NCBI GenBank assembly: GCA_025526995.1
Contig: JAHLKG010000029.1
Location: 186,001-250,000, forward strand
Origin: Powellomyces hirtus
Lineage: Eukaryota; Chytridiomycota; Chytridiomycetes; Spizellomycetales; Powellomycetaceae
Direction of reading: 5' to 3'
Length of the DNA: 64,000 nucleotides
The first letter of the stretch is position 1, and the number at the start of each line of letters is the position of its first letter. Under the pieces are notes generated by a model. That model was not told the origin of the DNA. It made no database searches and was given only the letters and a program-made list of their open reading frames with translations. Shown here one piece after another: positions 1 through 10,951 of the stretch. Position numbers and translations under genes: made by a program.

Positions 1-1550
1 GAGCGAGGCGGGAAGGGGCGATGACGAGGGGCCGGAGATTGCGACGGAGGATTTGGCCAGTGATGGTAACGATGCCGCCCGAGAGGAAGGTGAAGTAGTA
101 GCCGGGGCGGAATCCGTGCCAGATGGCGGAGGTGAAGTAGGTGGCCATGTTGGCGAACGCCGTGCTTTGTTTTTTCGCCGGTTTACCGGATACCAGCTTT
201 TTGTCATCGCTTTTAGGAGCGGGAGCGGGAATGGGCGAGATACGGAGGTAGATGCAGTTGCGGAGCCATTTGCCCGTTTGCTGGTTCCAAGCTCCAATGT
301 AGGCGCGCGGGGATTGGGCGAGCTCAAGGGTAAGAGGTTCCACGTTTTGCACTCGGGCAAAGATTTGTTTTTGCGGGTTGCTAGGGCAGGGGCCTAGGTA
401 TCCGATCCCGGAGAGATTACAAGCACCTTCAGCGAGCTTCCAGACTCCGTAGTATTTGCAGCGCACAACGTTTCCAGCAAGGTTGATGTACATCAATCTA
501 GTCACAGAAAATAGGACAGGCGAGGCGGATCAATCTCTTTGTTGTAATCGTTTCCGAGCTTCGACTATACCAGTACTCACCGATAGAAGAACGACTTCTT
601 TGCAAACTCGTCAGTCAAAATTCCCCAATGACTCAGCGGCTTGTCGAGCCAGATATAGATGCCGAGAGTGAACACGCCCATGAGAAATGTTCGGAGAGTC
701 GCAATTCCACGAGGAGGGATGTGGTCAAACGGAGGCTGGCATCAACAAGAAAGAAACATCAGACTTCAGACTGACGTTTCATCAATTGTTGTCACCACCC
801 CCTTTACCTCGCCACGAGTGAATCTCCTGTACTCTGAAAAGTCGTTCGCAGGACCCACAAGCCATCCACCAAAAAAGAAGGCGTAGCCAAGAAACTCGAG
901 GAGGGTGGGCATGTGGTGAACAGCGGTGCGGCGCTGTTCAGTCGTCAGAACCTGCGGATTTCCAAACACATCATTAGACTCCTCCTCATCATCGTCCTAT
1001 TTGGTGCTATTTGTCACGTACGTCCTTTGGCTTTGTGCCATCGTGGGCTGCCCATGCAAATGTACTGAGCTTGATCACCATCATCATAATCGGACCCGTG
1101 TTGTCGGAACGGGCCGGGTCAGGATTTATGATTTGATTATTCATATGACTGTAGGAAAGAAAAAAAAACACATAAGTCAACCTATTACTCATCTCTCCCC
1201 ACCCACTCCAAATCTCTCACCCAAGAAACTCACTGGTAGCTCAACAAGCCCATAATCCCGACCCCCACGGCGACGGGCGTCCACGCGCTCTCTCTCTTGG
1301 CGGCCACCAGGACATAAGCCGCGACACTTGCCGCAAGCAACTGGAGGTACAATCCCACATCCACTAGAGTCAAGAAGAAAAAGGTCGTGACCCCGATGGA
1401 GAAAATGTGTTTTGTCGTGGCGGCTTTGGCGGGGAGGTAAGAGTAGAACAATGCCATTGGGTATGCGGACAGCAGGACCAGGGCGATGGTGAAATTCTGC
1501 ATGGGCATGCCGAGCGAGGCCGCTAGAGCCTCTGCTGCTTTGATGGCCAT
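1..1550 (-). CDS. ALE1: MBOAT lysophospholipid acyltransferase (Ale1/LPCAT type), 3' end cut by window
   Basis: Probable ER membrane acyltransferase that re-acylates lysophospholipids with acyl-CoA (Lands cycle). Exons on the minus strand: 1550-1234, 1148-1022, 951-808, 735-581 and 497 to beyond base 1; all four introns are GT-AG and in phase, giving about 413 residues here. The N-terminus (MAIKAAEALAASLGMP) matches the usual Ale1 start. Hydrophobic segments follow, then LLEFLGYAFFFGGWLVGPA and the MBOAT signatures WNQQTGKWL (conserved Asn near residue 319) and AIWHGFRPGYY (catalytic His near 375). The C-terminal membrane part lies outside the window. The start is the first ATG of the exon encoding the conserved N-terminus. 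Family assignment is firm; substrate preference is inferred from the family. Confidence 0.93.
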
Positions 1551-1756
1551 TGTGGTGTGCGGGACACGTCGAGGGGCTGGGCGTTGGGATGCAAAACCCG
1601 TAATGTCATGCGGGTATTTCGGGCGTCGACGAGGGCATGACAAACCGAAACTACTGTATTTCTGCGCAGCACGCAGATGGTAGTTCCGAATCAACCCGCC
1701 TGGACCCAAACGCGGGTGTCCGAATCAAGCGACTGCACTGAATATCCCTCATCGCG

Positions 1757-2810
1757 ATGGAATCCTGGAAAACCGCATCGAAAGCTTACTTCGAGGATGA
1801 GAAGGAAGACCTCACCATCCACAAATGGATCACCGCCGTTTGTGATGCTATCTCCCCGTCAGTATTTTTGGTCGAGTCAAGTACCGCCTGGTACGAAAGG
1901 TTTACTAGTCACGCCTACGTGTGCAAGCAGAGCGGAAATCACATCAAAGGGAGGCAAATCGATGATTTCTTGAAGGAGGTGGGTACCGTACACATAACTG
2001 ATGCCTCCTGTGCATTGTGCGTGCGCTCGCGGTGCGGTGCAGGCTACTGGAATTCGGGGCAACCACCCTGTGGACCGTGATGCCCGGGAAGGCGTAAGAT
2101 TCCGCCGCGCCTTGTACCGTCCAGATGTGGTTAACTTGCCACAAAAGTCAAATCCGTGAGGGTCTGCATGCGTTTGGTGGCCCAAGGCAGTGGACATCAT
2201 GGCAACCGGTAGTCTCATTGCACTTTCGTGCGCGGCATAAATCCAGACCGTGATGTCCATGATGTCGGTAAACGACCCGATCGTCTTGGGTCTTTGTAAT
2301 ATGGTGGAACCTGCGTACGCTGGTTTCAGTGTTCAACAAACGTATTGTGCTCTCCCGCTCCAGGCAGTGGACTTCAGGGCAACCGGTAGTCTCATTGCAC
2401 TTTCGTGCGCGGCGTAAATCCAGACCGTGATGCCCATGATGTCGGTAAACGACCCGATCGCCTTGGGCGGTGAGAGCACGGCTTTGTTTGGGGATGGTTC
2501 CAGATAAAGTCACCGCCGGGGCGGCTTCAGCGAACAGTGACCGCCCAGGCGGATCTTACTTGGACTTATACTTTGTTCCTTACTCATGGTTTTTTTTTAT
2601 TGCAAGGCAAGCAAAGCCGCCTTCGATGTTTGGTACGAACACGTCAAGGACATACAGGACGTGACAAATGCATCAAAAAATGCTTTTCTGGGGGTCGTTC
2701 GTGGCGTGGGCCTAGCAGCAGACCAAATGTCTGTTATCGAGTCTCCTATCGCTAGACGTACTTGGAACCGGCTTTGCAAGAAACGGATTAGCAGGTACGA
2801 CACGGTGTGA
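1757..2810 (+). CDS. possible two-exon hypothetical protein with an oversized intron
   Basis: A tentative model. Exon 1 (1757-1860) begins MESWKTASKAYFEDEKED and ends at a GTCAGT donor in phase 2. Exon 2 (2611-2810) begins after CAAGGCAAG in matching phase and reads KAAFDVWYEHVKDIQDV, ending with a basic tail and TGA. Both segments look like amphipathic helical protein, and the start lies about 200 bp from the divergent MBOAT start. The implied intron is about 750 nt, far longer than the 50-110 nt usual here, and it contains two copies of a 105-bp repeat, so extra exons or an insertion are possible. I do not recognise the family. Exon 2 overlaps the end of the opposing zinc-finger model, so at most one of the two ends is right. 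Confidence 0.35.
2186..2467. repeat. two direct copies of a ~105-bp element, 177 bp apart
   Basis: Copy 1 is 2186-2290 and copy 2 is 2363-2467. They share GGCAACCGGTAGTCTCATTG and GATGTCGGTAAACGACCCGA and differ at only a few positions. A shorter related piece (ACCGTGATGCCCG) is found near 2076. No coding potential is evident. Confidence 0.85.
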
Positions 2811-3516
2811 TTTACCGACAATAGCGTGGCGCTCGAGAATGTGGTCCACGTACGCAACGAGATTGCGGGTAGCGAGGGCCGAGCGTTGGATGGAGCGGAC
2901 AGTGTGGTGTGAGACAGACGAAGACGACGACGACGATGGGGAGGAGGAGTGCGGGTTGATTGGGGTATTTGGTTTGGATTCGAGGTGGTGCGAGAGGTGA
3001 TGCGAGTTGAGGAGCGAGTTGCACCCGCGGACTGGGCATTGGTACATGGCGCGGTCGGCGTTGCAGACGAGGGTCACGGACTGGGTGGCGAGGTGGCGAA
3101 GCTGGGCTGGGCAAATGCCGGATCCGCGCGCGGGTGTGTGTTTTTGTCGAGGGAGGCCTCAATCGCGACGGCAGCCGCGGTGGTCTTTCTGCGCTTGGGC
3201 GCCGGCAACGGGCGTTCTGCATTTTCTTCTGCTACTTCTGTAGCAGCAGCAGAGGGAGGTGCTGTCATGGCTGATGTTAATAGCAATATTAATCTAACAA
3301 TCAACTACTGCAGCAACACCGCCGAGGCAGCTTCTTCGAATGATGTTGGTGTGGACATGGATCGAGAACCGCCCAGGCGGATCGACCAGTAAACGCCCGA
3401 AGAAGAGGATCAAGTGTGAAATATAGTCACCGCCTTCGCGGTTTGGATTTACTTTTGTGTGTAAATATTCAGAGGATAGGTGTGTAATATAATCATCGCC
3501 TTGGCGGTTTGGATTT
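2509..3516. repeat. dispersed GC-rich short palindromes, ACCGCC-nn-GGCGG type
   Basis: At least five hairpin-like copies: 2509-2528, 2537-2556, 3368-3383, 3427-3443 and 3493-3510. The last two lie inside a 36-bp tandem unit (3414-3449 and 3480-3515; 66-bp period) containing TATARTCAYCGCC and GGTTTGGATTT. All lie outside confident coding sequence. Confidence 0.7.
2597..3268 (-). CDS. possible C2H2-like zinc-finger protein, splice pattern unresolved
   Basis: A minus-strand reading frame from ATG at 3268 encodes an Ala-rich N-terminus with a basic PAPKRRKTT patch (a possible nuclear signal). In another frame, about 3105-2800, lies CNADRAMYQCPVRGC followed by HHLSHHL, which resembles a single C2H2-type metal site, then a Ser-rich stretch and LVAYVDHILERHAIV. 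A 55-nt intron with a GCTAATC branch-like site could lead to a third exon ending at 2597. I could not find a convincing donor joining the first two segments, and the 3' end overlaps a plus-strand model. No family recognised. Confidence 0.35.
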
Positions 3517-3630
3517 GGTTAGATGTATTGGAATATTGAGGACTTGACATGATTTGGTGGGTTGTTCTTGCCAAGTGTGTTATGTCGATACAAGGTTGGC
3601 GGGTGGGACAGAAATTGGCGTCACTTGTTT

Positions 3631-4074
3631 AAGTCACTGGAACACTTACCGCATGGGATACGACCCAGTGTCAGAACTTTTGGATCCACCGAACTGAGAA
3701 AGGCCCAGTCGTCAAGCAAGAGCCTGGATCTGCAGCTAATCCTACTCGCAAGGTCTTTGGCGGGCGCACTCTAAAGAAAAATCCAGTTTAAGACACCATT
3801 TAATTCGGACATCAGCAAAGCCAAACCTGTCGGCAAATATAACGATAAATCAAGCATCCGTGTGTCGCAATCCCTCACTACTGACACCCTACACATTGCA
3901 GTCCTGGAAGCTTCAGACATCAAGCTCGCACGGACAGCCTATACCCACATCTTCAATGCCCTCCGATTAGGTCAAGCTGTCGTTTGTGGAACGCTCACCC
4001 CGATTGAAGTGACAGAGACCACCACCATCACTCAAGTATGGCCGAAAGGAAGCAAGGAACAGTCAGAAAAATGA
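3631..4074 (+). pseudogene. uncharacterised ORF broken by an apparent frameshift
   Basis: Two protein-like segments in different frames abut at about 3776. The first (about 3631-3783) contains WDTTQCQNFWIHRTEKGPVV and VFGGRTLKKNPV before a stop. The second (about 3776-4074) contains TPFNSDISKAKPVGKYND and LEASDIKLARTAYTHIFNAL before TGA at 4072. The change of frame falls in the A-rich stretch AAAGAAAAATCC, so one indel (real or a sequencing error) would join them; an unrecognised intron is the alternative. No good start codon or known domain was identified. Confidence 0.35.
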
Positions 4075-4943
4075 GCATGGCTTCCGCCTGCGACGATGCA
4101 TAAATGAGCAGGGCTCCCGCTGACAGTGATGTGCGCAGGTAGCAGACTGGTGACGGATACGCCGCTGCCTTGCGAATGCGCAAAGGACAGCAGTAACCGA
4201 CAGGCCTTAACTGCACGACGAAAAGCGTCCATGCAGAAAGTCTACTGACCTGGGTGGGCCTTGAGGGTGGCAGAGGGTGGTCGCGGTGTCTTGGAAATGG
4301 CGACGAGGGTTGGAGAACGGGAGGAAGGTTGCGTGCAATTGCAAAATGTGCGAAGGGGATTGTCGCTGAATGGCAAGAAAACCGGCAGGCGGTCTAGACT
4401 GCGCAAGTGCCACAGGGCAGCGTGAGCAACAGACGGCCCACCTTAACTGCACGGCGTGAAGAGCGTGTGCAGAGAGCTTAGTGGTTGTGAGGAAAGGTGG
4501 CCTTAGGGCAGGCAATTGCGAGCAAGACGGGGCAATTGCAGGTTGGCGGGTGCCAGAAAAGGGGGCGTCAGGCGCCGGCAGCCCACTGAGTGTACCGGTA
4601 CCGTAAGATCACGAAGAGAGAGGAAAACGACGTACGCACGACCAGAGCGAAAACAACAAAGTTCATGTCATTAGGCTGTGACCAGTGCGATAGCCAACTT
4701 GCAGGCAGCGGGTGTCAACGCACATAATACTCCCGCGATGCACCTCCCCACACAGACAATACTAATCCAACACCCAGACCTCGGGAACCCAGTGCCAGCA
4801 CAGGGAGACTGGCTTTGTCCAACCGTTTATTATAGCATGGCATTTTGTCCATTTCATCTCAGATGAAACGTCTCGCAAGCAACCCGCAGAGTGGGGAATG
4901 AAATTGTGCATTGTTTTATTTATTTTTTTAATACGCTTTTCCA
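4075..4943. other. intergenic; diverged tandem repeat
   Basis: No gene seen. Two diverged copies of a roughly 236-bp unit are visible around 4186-4264 and 4416-4511; both include CCTTAACTGCACG followed by a similar purine-rich tail. A T-rich stretch just before 4944 probably belongs to the promoter or leader of the next gene. Confidence 0.5.
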
Positions 4944-6261
4944 ATGAACGCCAATGAAAGTGTGCCAGAGCTGCTGGTGTCGCGGACAGACCTGGAGGGC
5001 AATATCACCGCTGCGTTAAGCGACCAGGCATACTATATTGGGTACAGTATGAGTGCCGTCGACAGCATAGGTCAGTTTGAGATGGGAGGCATAGGGCGGT
5101 GGGGCGGCAAGCGTTGCGCGAAGGGAGACACAACGGGGAGCCCCCAAAATTCATTTGAGGTCATGTTTTTTTGTTTATTTTTCTTTTTAAATTTCTGCTT
5201 TCAACTCACACTAGCGGCCATTGCGGTTCATTTTCTGATCATATCACTTTTGGCCGACCGGCTGCTCTCACTGCAGCACAAGCCGACGATCCGATGGTTT
5301 ACAGGAACAGTTACCTTGCACATCCTGCTGTGCACATGGTATTGCCTAGGTGCGGTTTGGCCACACTGCTCTCTTCCCTCCCCCTCCCCCGATTTCCTAT
5401 TCTCATTCCCGCTCGCACTAGGCAACGCGCGCGACGTGACCTTCTTCTTTACTCCCACGGGCATCAAAGTGTATTTCTGGGTCGCCGGGTTTCTCTTGGC
5501 TGCGTACGAGTTCTCGGCGGCGTACCTGGCCTATCTGCGGATCAGCACCAGCATCCAGGCGTGGTGGGGCCCGCGGTGGGATACCGTGGCCGTGTTGGTG
5601 GTGGGGATGGTGTTGCCGCTGGAACTGGCAAAGTCGCAGCAGATTGCGTTGCTGTATACAATCAACGGGACGTGGCAGGAAGAGCTCTACAAGCCGCATT
5701 TGCTGGTTGCGTCCTTGGGTAGGGCGTATCATCTTGGGGATTTTTCCCTACTCCGCCGCGCACCATGTGGATCTGACCCTTTGCTCCTTTATTGCGAATG
5801 GGGTTTAAGCGTATAGATTCATATTGGACCTGACATTCTGCGCATACAGTCTATGGATGTAAGTGCGCGACACCCTGTTTTATTCACAACTGTAACGCAC
5901 TCGTGAACTTTCTGACTCACGACCCGGCCCCATCAGTGTGCATCAGTCCGCCAAAGCATTTGAATCCACGCAGTCAGGCCGGTCTCAAACCGCGATCCGG
6001 CAAGACAAAGCGCTGTTTGTCGTGTACACACTGCGGATGGTCCTCTGTCTAGCAGGGGACACGGCCTACATCGCGGGGATGATTGCGGCGCCTCGCGACG
6101 ACGATATCAGTGTTACTGGGTTGGGGCTATGGAGGATCTACCGGTTGGCAGTTCCGTGGAAACCGTATTTGCTGATTACGGATATGGCACGGGTGCGCGC
6201 GATGAGTGAGGAGAAGAAGGTCGAGGGTGCGACGAGACGGGGTGGGTGGTCGTCGCAGTAG
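4944..6261 (+). CDS. orphan multi-pass membrane protein, 310 aa
   Basis: Five exons: 4944-5070, 5215-5349, 5422-5718, 5810-5858 and 5937-6261. All introns are GT-AG and the phases close exactly to a TAG stop. The N-terminus carries potential N-glycosylation sites (NES, NIT). Hydrophobic segments lie near residues 42-58, 71-87, 103-126, 141-157, 182-205 and 228-250, so six or seven membrane spans. A basic cytoplasmic-type tail (DMARVRAMSEEKK) ends the protein. The layout resembles a small seven-span receptor or transporter, but I recognise no signature of a known family and assign no function. The fourth intron acceptor (TTTAAG, 5804-5809) is atypical and was chosen because it alone keeps the hydrophobic frame. 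Confidence 0.75.
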
Positions 6262-6833
6262 TGTGAGACGGGAGCAGAGTCGCACGATGGAGTCGAGTCA
6301 GTGTTGGGCGGGGAGTACGATGGAGGTCCCGGTTTTCGCGGACTCGGCCGAGTGTTTCGATTTCAGAAAAAACGTCTACAGGGGCGCGATGAAGAGCGGG
6401 AGGGTGCCGCGGGGGCTGGGTTGGATCCAAAGACAGTAGCTCCAGCGTTCCTCAGCAGGACACTCATGCAAGAAAGATTTGTATAATCTCTATATTTACT
6501 CTGATATTCTATTAGCAAGACTTTGGACGGGCGATACTCTGTCCCTGTGCTCCTTCATTTCGCTGTATATACTTGAGGCGCTGTAACATTAGGTTCATTT
6601 TGCTATGTCTGTGAGAGATTCCATACGCTTTTGATATCGATGCACCAAAAAGAACACTCTGCTGTTCAAAACTCCACGCGACTAAGCCTCCAACCTACAT
6701 CAACCCCCACCCCAAATCCATCACTTTTATTTTTGCCTTTTCCCCTCCACCATCCCCCCATTTCATTCCCATTTTTTTTTTTTCCCAAGACGTTAGCTCG
6801 TTAGTTATTCTCCCAGTAACAAATAAATACACA
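6262..6833. other. intergenic and SRP40 promoter
   Basis: No gene seen. The last 150 bp are strongly C/T-rich on the plus strand with a 12-base T run (about 6772-6783), a common look for leaders of fungal housekeeping genes. Confidence 0.5.
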
Positions 6834-8357
6834 ATGCCGTCGACTCCACCACCCGCAGGTTTGATCGCGCTCGTCGCCGCCTTTCTCGACGACGCCGCTC
6901 CCAAAGCCGCCAAGGCATTGCGCAAGGAACTCGCGGTGGACAGTGCGGGGGCGACAGAGGGCCAGAGTCTGATGCAGTTGTATGCGACGTACAAGACGAT
7001 TGTGGAGGAGGTCAAGGAGAGGTGCGTTGATGTGAGCACGTAGTATGGAATTGCGATGATGGCTTTGTGGATTGACATGTCAGGTTCTTGTTTTTTGGTT
7101 CTGTTTGGTCTAGCATTGAGAGTGACTCGTCGTCCGAGTCCGAGGACGAGTCCGACAGTGACAGCGACAGCGACAAAGCCGATGCCACACCCGCCGCTGC
7201 CGCCGCCGCCTCCTCTGATTCCTCTGCCGAATCCTCCGCCTCCGACGCTTCGGAGGACGACGAAGCGACCCCCATGGAAGGCGTGGAATCCACCACCCCG
7301 TCCCCATCCACCTCTGCTACTCCCAGCGAATCGTCCGCCGCCTCGGACGCTTCCGAGAGTGAGAGTGGGAGCGAGAGTGACAGTGAAGAAGAAGAAGCAG
7401 CAGCAGTGAAAGGGAACAAGGAGGTGTCGTCAGATGACGATTCTGAATCGGAGAGCGGGAGTGCGAGTAGTGAGGATAAGAATGGGGAGAAGCAGGCTGA
7501 TGGTTCAGAGTCAGAGGAGGAGGAGGAAAAGGACAGCAGCAGTGATGAACAATCCTCGTCTTCTTCTGACTCGTCGTCGTCGTCCGACTCGTCCTCATCT
7601 GACTCCTCCGATTCTTCCGATTCCGACTCGTCGGACTCTTCCTCCTCTGACTCCTCCGACTCTTCCGATTCCGACTCGTCCGACTCTTCCTCCTCTGACT
7701 CTTCCTCATCCGACTCGTCCGACAGCGACGACGATTCATCCTCCTCCTCCGATGACGACGACGACGACAAACCCACGCCAACCCCTACCTCCGCGGCCAA
7801 AAAGGCGCCCACCCGCGCCCCCTCGTCTTCCTCCTCCTCGTCCTCCTCGTCCTCCTCGGCCAGCTCATCAGAAGAAGAAGACAAGGCATCCCCCGCCCCC
7901 AGCGACAAGAAACGCAAACGTTCCTTGGATGACACCGCCCCCGCCACTCCAGCCACCACCATCACCACCCCGGCAGCCAAGAAAGCAAAGAAGACACCCG
8001 GGTCTACCCAATCCGAGGTAAGAAAAGTCAAAAAAGCAAAAAAAGAAAAAAAAAAACAAACATTCCTGTCCTTTCCCCTCACCCCCTCCTCAACCACCCC
8101 CCTCCCTCTCACCTCAGCGGTTCCAACGCGTGCGCATCGACCAAGTCGACGAATCCAGCATCATCGACAACTCGTACATGGCCAAAGGCGGCGCGGAATC
8201 CTCGTACGGTCTGCGCGCGCACCAAGATCTCATTGTGACCCGCGGCAAGGGCTTCCGCAACGAAAAAAACAAAAAGAAACGCGGCTCCTACCGCGGCGGC
8301 CAGATCGACACCCTCTCGCACTCGATCAAATTCGCCCAGAGTGAGGATGACGAGTAG
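6834..8357 (+). CDS. SRP40: SRP40/Nopp140-type nucleolar chaperone
   Basis: Nucleolar phosphoprotein that chaperones box C/D and H/ACA snoRNPs. Exons 6834-7021, 7114-8017 and 8118-8357 give 443 residues with both introns in phase. The N-terminus has a short helical, LisH-like region (LIALVAAFLDD, ATYKTIVEEV). Residues about 64-285 are almost pure Ser/Asp/Glu runs, the classic multi-CK2-site acidic region, followed by a basic KKRKRS and KKAKKTP stretch. The last exon is the diagnostic SRP40 C-terminal domain: RFQRVRIDQVDESSIIDNSY, YMAKGGAESSYG, then LIVTRGKGFRNEKNKKKRGS and YRGGQID. The upstream region is C/T-rich. Identification is firm. Confidence 0.95.
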
Positions 8358-9820
8358 CGACCCGTACGTGGCGACATGCGCCTGATGTTGCCCATATGAG
8401 GGGAAAGCGGGGATGCAGATGGGATTTATATATATATATATATACTTATATACTTATATACGTACATGTTTACATATATACATGACATGTGACAAACGCA
8501 TAGTGCGTGAGAGTGCAACTTTTACGACCGTTTCCTTTTCTTTTGTTCCGCGCCATCGGTGGTGCACCTGCTACTTCAGTGCTCTAAACCTATTTCTCTC
8601 CGTGTGTGGTCCAAACCGGGGTTTGTAATTTAAGATTCAACACTACCAGACCTTTCCCCCCCCCCCCCCCCCGCAGGGCCGCGCAGTAAGCACAAATAAA
8701 AAGTGGCAGTTTACAGTAGATATGTACTGGATATGCCACGCCCCACAAGACAATTGCAGAGTCGTTTATGTTATGTTATGTGGCGAGTCCGAGTTGCGAT
8801 CGATGGATGTCGAATCGCCCGTGGCGCCCCAACTGAACTGCAGGGAAAACCCGCGCGATGTTTTGGTTTTTGGTCTTTTTCGTTCGTTTCGTTCTTGAGT
8901 TTACTGTACAACTGACCGAGGGGCATTGACACGCTTGTTTTGGTGACAGTGCGAACAACGTACATTCGCGATTATGAGGGATGGTGTCAAACACCCCCTG
9001 CACCATGGATGGCGGGAAAACATGACAAAAGAGCAGCAATTCAAAATCTCTCGTGGTCTATTTTGTAACCGGGGGGGGGGGGGGGGGGGAACCCCACTGA
9101 ACCGCACCGAAAACCCCGGCATAACATAGAGCAGCCTATACTACTGTAAATCCCCACTTGATCCTATAAAAGGGCGGAGGTCTTTTAACCAAAACCACGG
9201 GTTACTGATTCATAACCGAACCACAGAGTACACAAACGAGAATTGATTTAATTTACAAACAGGCACACTACTCGATAGTACGTTGACAGGATACGATAGG
9301 ATAGGATAGGATATAGATTCCCGATAGGTTCTTGAACAACGGGCCGGCGGGAGGATGGGCGGGGAAGAGTCCCGAGCCGCCCTCTGTTTTTTTTTGTTTT
9401 GCGGTGGTATGACCCCCCCGAGCTGTGTTTCTCTCGAGGAGTTTGATAGGAGGGGGCGTTGGGTATGTACAGATGTTGAGTGGGTTGAGAGCGGGCTCTT
9501 CCTTTTCATTATGTGGTTGTTGTTGCTGTTCATGTTGCGATTGTCGCAAGCGGAGGCTGAAAAGCCTGGGATGGAGCGAATTCTCCATGATGTGTAGAAT
9601 TTGAGTGGGTGAGGAGGCGGGGGAGGGGTATGGTTTTTTTTTTGGAAGCCAGACATCAACGGGGTTTACGATGCAAGCTTTCCAAAATGTACAGATGTGT
9701 GTGGAGGCGGGTTTGTCGAGGAGGCCATGCCCATTTTTCTCTTTGTATGGTTTTTCCCAGTGCGACTCCTCTATGATTTTTTTTTTCGCTCTGCTCTTTG
9801 CGTAATTTTTTTTTATATCC
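8358..9820. other. intergenic with microsatellites and homopolymers
   Basis: No gene seen. Contains a (TA)n stretch at about 8427-8446 with further TATATAC units, a C run of about 17 near 8656, a G run of about 20 near 9070, and GATAG-type tandem units at 9285-9314. Confidence 0.6.
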
Positions 9821-10951
9821 TTACACAAAGGGGGCGTCGGCCTCACTCTTGACCACATCGTCGGTTTCATTCGGGTCTCGACATTTGGTGTTCTTCAAAT
9901 GTCGTCGGACAGCGTCCTGGCGGGTGAAGCGCTTGGTGCAGCCCGCATTGGGGCATGAAAAGGCCTTGGTCTTTGAGTGGACTGTTTCGTGGCGCTCGAG
10001 ATCGTGGTGGCGGAGGAAGCGCTTGTCACAGTCCTCGCAGATGAACGGCCGTGGGCGGTGCGGATTGTGGGTGGAGATATGGGTGAGGAGATTGTATTTG
10101 CGGGTAAAGGTTTTAGAGCACGGGGCGAGCGGGCAGGGGTAGACTTTGGACGCCCGCCGGGTTCGTGTTGGTGTTGATGGTGTTGTTGGTGATGTTGATG
10201 ATGATGGGTCCTTTTTCGCGGCCGCCGGTGGGGACTGAACGGCGGGCAGGGTTGTCGGTGCGGCGGTTGTGGGTGTGAGGAGAGCGAGCAGGTTGGCGAG
10301 GTTTTCGTCAAAGTTGTGTTGGGCGGCGGGGGCAGAGACAAAGGGAGTTGGGGATCTAGGCTCTTCCTTTGGGGCAACCATGACGTCTCCCTTTTGTGGG
10401 AGCAACTCTTCGTCACCACCAAACAGGGAGCTGTACAGCGAGTCGCTGGGCGGCAGATGAGCATCGTGGGGAAAATTGTTTGGGTTGAAGAGGTAGTCGT
10501 CGACGACGCCGAGCTGGGAAAAGTCGGCAGCTGGGGAGGTTGCAGGATCGTAGACCGAGTCTGAGGATAGAGACATTGGCGTTCCATCCATCATCATCAT
10601 CATGTCGGGGGAGTGGAAGCTCTGCAGGGCCCATTCGAGGTCTTTGGGAGTTGGGTAGTAGTCGGTGGAGGTGGTGTCGTCGTCAAAGGGGTGCTGGTGG
10701 TGATCCATATCCGTGATGGTCGCTGGGTAGGGCGACGGGTAGACATGAGGGTTGCCCGTGGTGTTTGTGTGCTGCTGTGGGGTGGTGAAGAAGACCGGGT
10801 CCTGTGGTTGTGGGTACCCAGTGGCATTGAATGTGAGGGGGGAGGTAGGCGAGTGGGGAAAGAGAGTTTGCTGTTGTCGTTGTTGCTGTGGTTGTTGTTG
10901 TTGTGGGTGGTGGTTGTGCTGCTTGAGGTTGCTGTCGAGGGCTCTCGCCAT
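9821..10951 (-). CDS. C2H2 zinc-finger transcription factor, Crz1-like
   Basis: Single-exon, 376 residues. The N-terminal half is low complexity (His/Gln, Pro/Ser/Thr), as in activation domains. Three tandem C2H2 fingers occupy about residues 272-358: YPCPLAPCSKTF with HISTH; FICEDCDKRF with HETVH; FSCPNAGCTKRF ending in H and a final C, i.e. an HxxxxC-type close. The order and linkers (RPRPFICEDC, HSKTKAFSCP) resemble fungal calcineurin-responsive Crz1 factors, but no clear PxIxIT calcineurin-docking motif was found, so the pathway is uncertain. The start is the first ATG of the frame, followed by a poly-Gln tract. Confidence 0.85.
   Translation of the reverse strand: MARALDSNLKQHNHHPQQQQPQQQRQQQTLFPHSPTSPLTFNATGYPQPQDPVFFTTPQQHTNTTGNPHVYPSPYPATITDMDHHQHPFDDDTTSTDYYPTPKDLEWALQSFHSPDMMMMMDGTPMSLSSDSVYDPATSPAADFSQLGVVDDYLFNPNNFPHDAHLPPSDSLYSSLFGGDEELLPQKGDVMVAPKEEPRSPTPFVSAPAAQHNFDENLANLLALLTPTTAAPTTLPAVQSPPAAAKKDPSSSTSPTTPSTPTRTRRASKVYPCPLAPCSKTFTRKYNLLTHISTHNPHRPRPFICEDCDKRFLRHHDLERHETVHSKTKAFSCPNAGCTKRFTRQDAVRRHLKNTKCRDPNETDDVVKSEADAPFV

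Noticed and set aside
7012..8112. 366-aa minus-strand ORF rich in Ser/Glu
   Set aside because: Antisense shadow of the SRP40 Ser/Asp repeats; the plus strand carries the conserved SRP40 C-terminal domain.
9821..10951. Naming the C2H2 factor CRZ1
   Set aside because: Finger order is Crz1-like, but no calcineurin-docking motif was seen and the N-terminus is low complexity, so only similarity is claimed.
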